From NCBI GenBank assembly GCA_009602735.1, contig WELA01007159.1:192359-256358 (forward strand): DNA of 64,000 nucleotides, read 5' to 3'. Source of the stretch: Mesotaenium endlicherianum (Eukaryota > Streptophyta > Zygnematophyceae > Zygnematales > Mesotaeniaceae). The stretch's first letter is position 1. Every line of letters starts with the position of its first letter. The notes under the pieces are model-generated. The model did not search any database. It saw nothing but the letters and a program-made list of their open reading frames with translations, and was not told the DNA's origin. Position numbers and translations under genes: made by a program. Positions 37,092-46,460 of the stretch are shown here, in pieces.

Positions 37092-37330
37092 CAAGGCCCG
37101 CACTGCTGCAAGGCCCGCTGCGCAGCCAGCGACGCCACGACAGCCTCGCAGCAGCAGCTGCAGCTGCGCATAGCAGCTGCGCACAGGTGCTGCCACGTGG
37201 CGCGTGCACGCAACCCGGCACGGCCAGCGCAAAGACAGCGGCTGCGACCGCCAACTTCAGGCAAGGGGGGGCAACCCTGACTGCACTGTGCGGCCGGACC
37301 GTCGGACAGGGCGCCGACAGCGCGCCTGCA

Positions 37331-39207
37331 GCTACGCACAGCCAGGGTTTTGCCCCTGGCGCACACGTGCCGCCACTTGGCATGCGCGCACAACCTGGGC
37401 CAGCCAGTGCAGATCTGTAGGCGCAATCGCCATCCTCAGTCAGGGGGGGGCTACCCCAACGGCTCTGTGCGGCCAGATCGCCGTGCGGGGTCCCGACAGC
37501 GCCAACAATGCTACGCACAGCCATGGCTTAAACCTTGGCTGCACACAAAACCCCAACAACGGCGCATTTCGCGCTGCAGGGGCTCCAGCAAGCGACTGCA
37601 CCAGGGGAAGGGCGCCACAAGCTTTGCACGGGGAAGCAAAGACTGACGCTGACCCCTCGGCCCCAAAAGCCACCAGAAGGCACCACGTGGCAGCCTCCTG
37701 GCAGCCGCGTGCTCGCCAGCAGCTGCAGCCGTTCTTGCAGCTGCGCACTCGACAGTCGCTGGCATTCCGGCTGCTACGCATGCGCTTGCGCTAGCAGCGC
37801 TTGCATCTGCGTCTGCAAGTGTGCCGGCATCCGCACACTGCAGCAGGCTGCGCGGCAGGCAGCGCGGCAGGCCTTGCGGCAGACCGCGCACCAGGCTGCG
37901 CGGCAGGCCTTGCGGCTCCACCAGCAGCTGCCATTCTAGCCTGCTGCGCACGCACGCAGCCTCTCGGCAGACGCCCTGCGTTCAATCGCGCGAGCCACAA
38001 GCACATGCTCGTGGCACCAGCCAGGCGGCTCGCAGCGCCGCAGAAGTGCAACGGGCCAGACCAGGGACGACGGACGGAGGAGGCGCCGCGCCTGCCCCGT
38101 TTGTTTTGCGTGCTGGAGACGCCAGCAGCCCCAGCGGAGCCCGTGCCACGCGCACTCGCCTCGCCGATGACGACAGTGCAGCTCAGCGCCAAAGCCATCT
38201 TGCTGGCGCTGCACCGCATACCGGCGGTCTCCTTTGCGGAGCTTGGCGTTTCCATAGAGGCGAGGAGCNGCTACGCACAGCCAGGGTTTTGCCCCTGGCG
38301 CACACGTGCCGCCACTTGGCATGCGCGCACAACCTGGGCCAGCCAGTGCAGATCTGTAGGCGCAATCGCCATCCTCAGTCAGGGGGGGGCTACCCCAACG
38401 GCTCTGTGCGGCCAGATCGCCGTGCGGGGTCCCGACAGCGCCAACAATGCTACGCACAGCCATGGCTTAAACCTTGGCTGCACACAAAACCCCAACAACG
38501 GCGCATTTCGCGCTGCAGGGGCTCCAGCAAGCGACTGCACCAGGGGAAGGGCGCCACAAGCTTTGCACGGGGAAGCAAAGACTGACGCTGACCCCTCGGC
38601 CCCAAAAGCCACCAGAAGGCACCACGTGGCAGCCTCCTGGCAGCCGCGTGCTCGCCAGCAGCTGCAGCCGTTCTTGCAGCTGCGCACTCGACAGTCGCTG
38701 GCATTCCGGCTGCTACGCATGCGCTTGCGCTAGCAGCGCTTGCATCTGCGTCTGCAAGTGTGCCGGCATCCGCACACTGCAGCAGGCTGCGCGGCAGGCA
38801 GCGCGGCAGGCCTTGCGGCAGACCGCGCACCAGGCTGCGCGGCAGGCCTTGCGGCTCCACCAGCAGCTGCCATTCTAGCCTGCTGCGCACGCACGCAGCC
38901 TCTCGGCAGACGCCCTGCGTTCAATCGCGCGAGCCACAAGCACATGCTCGTGGCACCAGCCAGGCGGCTCGCAGCGCCGCAGAAGTGCAACGGGCCAGAC
39001 CAGGGACGACGGACGGAGGAGGCGCCGCGCCTGCCCCGTTTGTTTTGCGTGCTGGAGACGCCAGCAGCCCCAGCGGAGCCCGTGCCACGCGCACTCGCCT
39101 CGCCGATGACGACAGTGCAGCTCAGCGCCAAAGCCATCTTGCTGGCGCTGCACCGCATACCGGCGGTCTCCTTTGCGGAGCTTGGCGTTTCCATAGAGGC
39201 GAGGAGC
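37331..39207 (+). repeat. 938-bp block present twice around one undetermined base
   Basis: 37331-38268 and 38270-39207 look identical throughout, separated only by a single N at 38269. Perfect identity plus an N at the junction suggests an unmerged contig overlap more than a true tandem duplication. The end of each copy falls at a tandem-repeat edge, which would confuse an assembler. Confidence 0.85.
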
Positions 39208-39497
39208 CAGGCCGCTCACGCGCCACGCGCACTCGCCTCGCCGATGACGACGGTGCAGCTCAGCGCCAAAGCCATCTTGCTGGCGCTGCACCGCATACCG
39301 GCGGTCTCCTTTGCGGAGCTTGGCGTTTCCATAGAGGCGAGGAGCCAGGCCGCTCACGCGCCACGCGCACTCGCCTCGCCGATGACGACGGTGCAGCTCA
39401 GCGCCAAAGCCATCTTGCTGGCGCTGCACCGCATACCGGCGGTCTCCTTTGCGGAGCTTGGCGTTTCCATAGAGGCGAGGAGGCAGGCCGCTCAGTT
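39084..39497 (+). repeat. Three tandem 138-bp units, in frame
   Basis: Units start at 39084, 39222 and 39360 and are nearly identical. 138 is a multiple of three, and one plus-strand frame reads a 46-residue repeat through all three, with the core TTVQLSAKAILLALHRIPAV and a second part SFAELGVSIEAR. The unit also appears once, cut by the N, near 38153-38268. The frame keeping and Ala/Leu/Val-rich amphipathic pattern make a structural (gag-like) protein repeat possible, but no family is recognised. Confidence 0.85.
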
Positions 39498-39649
39498 GCT
39501 GCTTCGGTCACACGCAGACACTGTGCGCGCTGTTGTTGGCAAGCCTACAGTCAATGCCGCAACCGCGGTGTAATCCGCACCAGCGCGCCCCGCGCATGAG
39601 CGCAGGATGATCAGCACTCCTAACGCCGCGTTTTTGGATAAATTGTAGG

Positions 39650-39990
39650 GGATTGTGCTCGTCAACACCCAGGCGCCGCAGCGCATCATGTTCGACACGG
39701 GCGCGAAGCTGGTCCTCATCAGCCTGCGCTACTTCCGTTGGCTGGGGCTCTCTTTGGCCAACTTGGAGGACTTGCCGACGCGCATCAACACCGCGGCCGG
39801 CACCTCCGAGTCCGTCACAGGTCGCACAAGGCTGGCACTGCGGTTCACTCTCCTCCCAAGCATTGCAGACAAGACGACCATTCATTGGCACGCGCTCGTC
39901 ACTCCTTCAGAGTTCTTCGACGTATTACTAGGGCAGGACGTGCTCTTTCCCATCGGCCTCGCGGTCGACAACTGGGCAGAGCACGTCTTC
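39650..39990 (+). pseudogene. Element D protease domain
   Basis: Retropepsin-type aspartic protease relic. It shows the active-site motif MFDTGAKLVLIS and, about 75 residues on, FFDVLLGQDVLF, the LG-x-D block that follows in gypsy proteases. In the family it cleaves the element's own polyprotein. It lies directly upstream of the linker and methyltransferase. Confidence 0.75.
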
Positions 39991-39999
39991 TATTGACCT

Positions 40000-41600
40000 G
40001 ACTGGCAATCAAGAGTGACGCGAACAGCGTCCTTGCCCCTCGACTTCGTCGATCGCCGCCCAGCGGTGTCCGCTCTCTACGACTTCATGGGGCTGGGCGA
40101 CGGCCGGCCAGTGGTCCAAAACGATAAGGGAGGGCCCGAGGACAAGGAGATCTCTGTGAAAGAGAACCTACTTGAGTTGCAGGATGAGGAGCCGGACCTA
40201 CCTAGCGCAGAGCTCCACCTCACGCCACAAGAGCAGGCAAATGTCCTGGCAGCCCAGGCCAGGGAGCAGATACGCATCTCTGCAGCGCACCGCGCCAGGA
40301 TGCGGAAATGGAGGACGATGCTACCGAGGCTCTTGCCGTTGCCCGTACCGCCGTCGCTGGCGCAGTCCTTGCTCGTGACTCAGCGGCAGCTGCCCCCATC
40401 GCTGCCACGGCCTTGGCGTCCCGCAGCGGGCCTTCAGCGAGGACAAATGTCCGCGTACGCCACGACGTACCCGTTGGCGTGGCCATCCAGTACAATATGG
40501 ACTATCAGCCGCCAGCCCGGCGCGCATCGCACTAGTCTGGCAACTCTTGGCCTCGCATCACGGCATCAGAGGAGGAGGCCATGCGGCAGGCCGCCTATCC
40601 TGGCAAGCCCGACGACCTACCCCTTGACAGCAACGAGGAGGAGGAGGAGCAGTGGGAGCAGCTTCCCGAGGAGTCTGCGGAGGAGTACCTCGCACAGCCA
40701 TCGGAGGAGCCTCGGCCACCAACGCCCACGACACACGTTCGGCGCAGGCCTACAGGCCCGCCCGGCTTCAGCGACTTGCCGCAGGAAGCCGCGGCCCGGT
40801 CCTGCTGGGCCCGTGCTGCAGCAGCTAGACCCAGCCGTCTCGTGTCCCATGACTGCTCCACGAGCAACGAGTGCCGCGTCAGGCACTTGTTTGGCGGCTG
40901 CATCTTCCAGCACTACCATGCCTCCCGTGCGCCAGCTGGAGCCTCGGAGCAGCATCCGCGACCCGCCGCGCGCATCCGCCCCTGCGATACGCACACCACA
41001 CCAGGCCAATGATTGGGCCCGCCCGGGAGACCACTTCTCTCTGCGAGACGAGGCGCTCACGGTCGCTCACGCCCCTAAGGCGCGAAAGGTCACTCCTCTT
41101 TGCGAGCCGCGGGCCCGCCCCATCACGCCGCCGTACGATGAGAGGGAGCGCACGCCCCCGTACGACGACACTCGGGAGCGAGGAGGCACGCCACCTCTTT
41201 GCCCACTCCCTGACTGCGACAACACGCATGCCGCCTCACAGGCGCATTACGCCCTGTACCTTGACCCTGCGGCTCAACGCGCCGGCGTCCCACGCGGCCA
41301 CATCGCAAGCGACGGCCCCTCAAGATCGCCTCCTCAAAAGGAGCTGGCAGGCCTCTCCCTCGCCACCCGTTCACAGCAGCCACACGAGTAGAGCTCATGC
41401 CGCATCTCCGGCATCCCCGCGTTGAGCTAGCTCCGCGAGGGCAGTCCCGCCCGCGAGTCCAGCTGGCCCCGCGCCAGCTCGTCCGGCCACGGCAGGTGGT
41501 TGACAGCCCAGAGCGATCTGTCTGCACAGTCCCCGCTGAGGCCATGCGGGACCGCCAGCGCGCCTACTTTGATCCGCATCCCTATCTACCTCAGCAGTCC
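40000..41600 (+). pseudogene. Element D linker region of unknown function
   Basis: About 1.6 kb between protease and methyltransferase, open in long stretches in more than one plus frame because of its high GC content. Recognisable features are an acidic run (SNEEEEEQWEQLPEESAEE, about 40630-40690) and many Pro/Arg/Thr-rich tracts. I see no zinc finger, chromodomain, PWWP or other known domain. It could be a disordered spacer or a divergent targeting region. Confidence 0.4.
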
Positions 41601-41979
41601 GTTCTGGACTAGTTGGCCCATGCAGCCTCGCACCAAGACGACTACGCTCAGCGTGGCCGATGGCAGCAGCTGTGCGTTCGCATGGCCCGGCGTCAGGCCC
41701 GCGCCGTGCCGCCGGAGGCCTTGCAAGACGCTTGCATGAGGTGGCGTTCCTATCAGGCCCACGCTCGGGAGGGGCGTCTTCTGCCCATTGCGGACCGCAT
41801 TCCAAGTCTCACGCGCGACTACGCCGAGCGCGCCGTGGTTGCGCTTCGCATGGCGCCACATCGGCACAGTGTCGAGCGCACCTATCCGCCTCTCGCGCAG
41901 CCTGGCGACCCTGCCATGGGGTGCCGCCCGCTGCCAACACCCATCTGTGCCGACCCGCTCGACGAGCGGCCCGGTGGCA

Positions 41980-42920
41980 TTGTGCTCGTTGAGCTCTTTG
42001 CCGGGATCGCCACAGGCCTGCTAGCAACCTTGCAGGCCGGCATTCCCGTGCGCCGCTACGTCTATGTGGACCCCAATCCCGAGGCTCAGCAGGTGGCCCG
42101 TCGGCAGATGGCTCTGTTCCACGAGCGGTTCCCAGACCTCCTTCCCGCGCACGCCTTCCGCCGCGCGCAGACGAACTGGCCCATGGACATCCGCGACATT
42201 ACCATCAAGCATGTCACTCGCCTTGGGTCCATTGATCTCATCATCGCAGGTTGGGAGTGCCAAGGATTTTCCAGAGCTGGGCGTAGCCGAGCACTCAGTG
42301 ACCCTCGCACGGCCCTCTTCAGGCACCTGCTCCGCGTCTTCAACATGGTGGAGGACCGTCAGCCGCTGCACACTCTTGCATGGGTCCCAGAGAACGTGGA
42401 CGCACGCCACAACCACAGGCCCAACGTCAGTGCCGACTTTGCCCTCTGCAGCAGCTACGTCAGTAGCGAAGCCGTCATTGACGCTGCCCAGATTGGCTCG
42501 TTCGCGCATCGCGTCCGCGCCTACTTCACCAACTTGACGATGCCGGGCACGCTCAAGGCTTTGACAGCCGCCCATCCGCGCCACGCGCGCAACGTCAACT
42601 CCATACTCGATGCCCCTCGGCTGGCGCAGCGAGTGACGATGCTGCCACATCCCTCGCAGGCGCAGTGTGAGGTCCTTCACGACGTTACTTGAGCGCTCCC
42701 CACCTTTGTCAGCCGCTACGACAGCGATGCCTTTGTGGGCGCTCAACGCGGGATGGTCATTGACCTGGAGACTGGCATGTTCAACAGGCCCTGCCTGACG
42801 GAGATGGAACGCGCCATGGGCTTCCCGCCGCACCTCACGGAGCTGGACGGTCTCACAGAGGTGAACCGCATTCGCCTCCTGGGACAGGCGTTTGATGCCC
42901 ATGTGCTCACATGGATCTTG
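41980..42920 (+). pseudogene. Element D cytosine-5 DNA methyltransferase domain (DNMT3-like)
   Basis: The domain shows the C5-methyltransferase motifs in order: motif I VELFAGIATG (SAM binding), the acidic YVDPNPEAQQVARRQM after it, motif IV DLIIAGWECQGFSRAGRS with the catalytic Cys, motif VI WVPENVDA (the ENV motif), motif VIII AAQIGSFAHRVRAYFTNL, and a C-terminal block LTEMERAMGFPPHLTELD followed by RIRLLGQAFDAHVL (motifs IX-X). Motif VIII and the EMERxxGFP block resemble animal DNMT3 more than DNMT1 or CMT. In the family the enzyme transfers a methyl group from SAM to cytosine C5, for DNMT3 mainly de novo at CG. An N-terminal stretch from about 41650 is co-linear but matches no domain I know. 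It sits between the protease and RT of element D in the same direction, so it was part of the element's coding region. Now a fossil. Confidence 0.9.
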
Positions 42921-43399
42921 CTTTAGACACAGGCCTTGGCACCTCTTTACACAGAGGCGCGCCACCCTGAGCTACCTTGGCTTGCTGACGCCATGGACAA
43001 GGACTCCCCTGACGATGACGGTCACGCCTCGCCCGGCACCGCATGGCATTCTCAGCGCAAGGGGCCTGCCGCGCAGGCTCGCGCACGCCATCGGTCCCCG
43101 CCGCCGGCCCGTGACAATTCTGACTTGCTGGGGGGAGGACGCAGGAGAGAGGTGGCCTCACAGCGACCCAAGGAGTTCCGGTCGCCATTTCTTTTTCCTC
43201 GCTGGCAACCTCAGGCAGGCGGTGGAGTGCAGCTGGCAAGGAGGAGGCACCTATTGCAGGCCGAGCACAGACAGCTGCAGGGCAGGTGACACCTGCAACG
43301 CCACAGCTTACGCCAGCAGAGCCGATTGCAGGACAAGAGCCCTCACCAGCTGCGCCTACATGGAAGCTGGGGGGGACTCTCACTGAAGCCCAGGCGGCA

Positions 43400-44770
43400 C
43401 AGCTGACGACACTGTTGGATGGGAGACGCAGCGTCAGCTTCGCCAGCGGCATGCACGACCTCGAGCGCTACAAGGGGGATCCCATGCGGATCTCTCTCAC
43501 GTCCAAGGAGCCTATCTTCCTCAAGAGATATCGTTACAGTCACTTCAAGGATGGTCTGATCGGCGCACAGACATGCAAGCTGGAGGACAATTGGCTCATC
43601 AGGGAGTCTTCGTCTCGCTACGCCGCGCCCATGGTCATGCCAGCCAAGAAGGATGCCTCGAGCAACTGGTCCGAGAAGAGGATGTGCGGTTACTATCATC
43701 GGCTAAACAAGGTCACTGAGCAGGACAGGTACCCTATGCAGACGCCAGATGAGATCTTTGATGACATTGGCACTTGCACTTGGCTCTTAGTGCTGGACCT
43801 GCGCCAGGGCTTCAACCAAATCCCCATTGCCGAGGAGGATCAGTATAAGACGGCGTTCTGGGGGGCACAGCGCCTCTACGAGTGGGTGGTGATGCCTTTT
43901 GGGTTGAAGAACGCGCCGGCCACATTTCAGAGGGTCATGGATAAGGAGCTGGCAGGGCTTCCCTTTGCCCGGTGCTACATTGATGACGTGCTCGTCTTCA
44001 GTGAGACGTTTGAGGAGCACGTGGCTTACATCACTACCGTGTTGGAGCGCTTGGAGGCCGCGGGGCTCAAGTGCCATCCCGGCAAGTGTACGTTTGGGAC
44101 TCGAGAGGTGGAGTACCTCGGGCATCTGCTCTCTTCAAGCTGTCTGGCGCCGCAGCTGGCCAAGATCTCAGCCATCACGGGCATTCCGCCTCCCATGGAT
44201 CTCTCGCAGCTGAGGGCCTTCCTTGGCATCGCTAACTACTATCGGCGCTTCGTGCTAGGGTTCAGCGAGCTGGCCAAGCCGCTCAACGACTTGTTGCGGA
44301 AGGGTGTTGCTTATGTGCGGAGGCCAGAGCAGCAGGCGGCGTTTGACAAGCTCAAGGAGCTGTTGGTGAGCGTACCGGTGCTGCGGTGGCCCGACTATAA
44401 AAGGCCCTTCATCCTCCACACCGACTGGTCGCAGGCAAGGCTGGGCGCGGTGTTGGTGCGGGAGCATGAGGGCTTCGAGCACGTGGTGGCCTACGCTAGC
44501 CGCAGCAACAACAGCGCCGAGAGCAACTACGGCTCTTACGAGGGGGAGTGGCTGGCAGCAGTCTAGGCAATCGTGCACTTCAGGCATTACCTCTACGGCA
44601 CCCACTTCCGCCTGGTCACCGACCATCAGCCACTCAAGTGGCTGATGACGTCGGAGCGCCTGACAGGCAAGTACGCACGATGGGCGCTCATTCTGCAGGA
44701 GTACATCTTTGACGTGCATCACCGTCCTGGCTCCACTAACATGGATGCCAACGGCCTCAGTCGTAACCCT
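43400..44770 (+). pseudogene. Element D reverse transcriptase and RNase H
   Basis: Gypsy-type RT with LDLRQGFNQIPIAEEDQYKT, MPFGLKNAPATFQRVM and the catalytic YIDD (RCYIDDVLVFSE, near 43970), then the FLGIANYYRRFV connection and an RNase H domain (HTDWSQARLGAVL; TDHQPLKWLM; HRPGSTNMDANGLSR). Family role: copying element RNA into DNA. Its sequence is distant from the RTs of A, B, C and E, so element D belongs to another gypsy branch. Confidence 0.9.
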
Positions 44771-45149
44771 CTTCCATTGTCAAGGGACCTTACTGTGGCG
44801 CGCCATGACGAGGACGAGCTTGTGGCGTGGCACGCAGCAGCATTCTTGGCCTTCACTGTGGACAGCAAAGTGCGGCCCGCAGGGCTCACGAGCCTGGCCA
44901 TGGTGACTATCAACACGCGGCGCTTGGCATTGGCAGCAGCAAAGGAGCACAACAATTTGGTAGCGGGGACCCGATGATGTTTGGGAGGACGCCCCAGTGT
45001 TGCAGTATGTCACCTCTAAGGTGATGGCTTGAGGCGTCACCACGAGGGAGCGCGAGCGCGTCCTCAAGCGCGGTTGCGACTTTTTCTTCATGGAGGGGTG
45101 TGTGTACCGGGTGATGGCGGACGGCTCCGTCCGAGTGGTTCCTGAGCCT

Positions 45150-45870
45150 GCTATACGCAGTTAGCTGGTGCGCCATGTGCACGAGGCACTAGGACACTTC
45201 GGTGTCAAGCGCACGCTCAGCCTTCTTCAGGCCGAGTACTGGTGGTCTGGCATGACTAAGGTCGTCGCCGACGTAGTCAGCAGCTGCACTCTCTGCGACC
45301 GGGTGCGCTCGAGCTTCACAGCCCGCATTGTCGCTCTCAGCCCCATCCCTATTTAGGGGCTGTTCCACAGGTGGTCGCTCGACTTGGCTGGGGAGCTGCC
45401 CAAGTCTCGCCGAGGCAACCTCTACGTCTTGGTGATGATTGAGCACATGTCCAAGTGGATCAAGCTTGTGCCTTTGCCCAGCAAGGCCAGTGAGGGGATT
45501 GCTCAGACCTTCCTCCATCAGGTCCTTAGCCAATTTGGCGGCTGCGCTGAAGTGCTTACCGACCAGGGCAAGGAGTTCCAGGGCAGCTTTCAGAAGTTGT
45601 TGGAGCGCTCTATGATCGACCACCGCACCACCTCCCGCGATCATCCTCAGGCTGATGGCCTTGCAGAGCGCATGGTGCAGACCGTCAAACTTGGGTTGCG
45701 GAAGTACTGCCTTGCCCACGACAGCACCCACTGGGACGACGCCCTCCCGTGGTTGGCTATGGGGTACAGGTTCAGTAAGCAGGCCTCCTTGGCCGCGCAC
45801 TCTCCCTACTTCCTTCTCTACGACCGCCAGCCAGTCCTGCCCGTCGCAGCCAGGACCGTAACCGAGAACG
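45150..45870 (+). pseudogene. Element D integrase
   Basis: The zinc-binding start (HVHEALGHFGVKRTLS ... CTLCDRV) is followed by the catalytic core with all three acidic positions recognisable: WSLDLAGELPKS, VLTDQGKEFQGSFQ and ADGLAERMVQ. Family role: insertion of the cDNA into host DNA. Confidence 0.88.
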
Positions 45871-46279
45871 TCTAGGACTTGGACAGTCTCGAGATGTGGA
45901 GCGTTCTTATCGGGCATTATGCGCAGCTCTTCTAGCGCCTGATGCCCATGGCCATGGATAACCTCAGCATCGCACAGCATCGCAATACGCTGAGGTATGC
46001 CATGACTTGTGGAGGAGCGTATCGTCCGTGGGTATTGCAATTTTTCGCAGGTGACTTCGTGTACCTGCAACGTCAGACGAAGAACACCCTCGAAACCAGC
46101 AGCTCGCCCGGTTATCCTACGCATCAAGGGCGTCTTGGCGTCAGGAGTCTTGGAGCTGAAAGGCGCAGATGGCCGTCTTCACAAGGACCACACAAAGAAC
46201 TGTGGACCATGCCACCTTCCTAACCTAGACTTGCAGATGTGTCCCCGCGACGCACGCCCGCCCAAGGACTGGGCGTGCC

Positions 46280-46410
46280 AAATCTGCCAGGAGGGCAAAA
46301 TGCTGCTCTGCGACAGCTACAACCTCGGCTTCCACATCAGCTGCCTCGACCCCCCGCTAACTTGCGTGCCAGCTGGAGACTGGTTCCGCAGTGACTGCCT
46401 TGAGCTAGCC
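46280..46410 (+). pseudogene. Element D C-terminal PHD-like zinc finger
   Basis: The region reads WACQICQEGKMLLCD, then GFHISCLDPPL and a VPAGDWF end. This is the PHD layout (CxxC, MLLCD, H-x2-C, LDPPL-x-VP-x-GDW), as in fingers that bind the histone H3 tail. It sits at the very end of the pol region, where elements A, B, C and E carry a chromodomain, so it is likely this element's substitute targeting module. Part of a fossil; whether the ancestral domain bound histone is inference. Confidence 0.75.
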
Positions 46411-46447
46411 TTAGGCAGCGTACACAGCCCATCAGCTGGAGGCTGAG

Positions 46448-46460
46448 AGTTGGGGGGGGA
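46448..46460 (+). other. Element D polypurine tract
   Basis: GAGTTGGGGGGGGAA lies a few bases after the end of the coding region and directly before the LTR-like stretch, as expected for the primer of plus-strand DNA synthesis. Confidence 0.6.

Noticed and set aside
37045-39599. Many long Ala/Arg/Cys-rich frames on both strands
   Set aside because: High GC content opens all frames; only the 138-bp in-frame repeat gives a reason to prefer one. Half of the frames are duplicated by the 938-bp block.
41980-42920. The methyltransferase as a host gene that merely lies next to a retroelement
   Set aside because: It lies between the protease and RT of the same element, in the same direction and with the same high GC content, and no introns or host-type flanks are visible.
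42021-42965. A 314-codon minus-strand open frame
   Set aside because: It is the GC-driven shadow of the methyltransferase region, whose plus-strand motifs are unmistakable.
45189-46127. A 312-codon minus-strand open frame
   Set aside because: It is a shadow of the integrase region on the plus strand.
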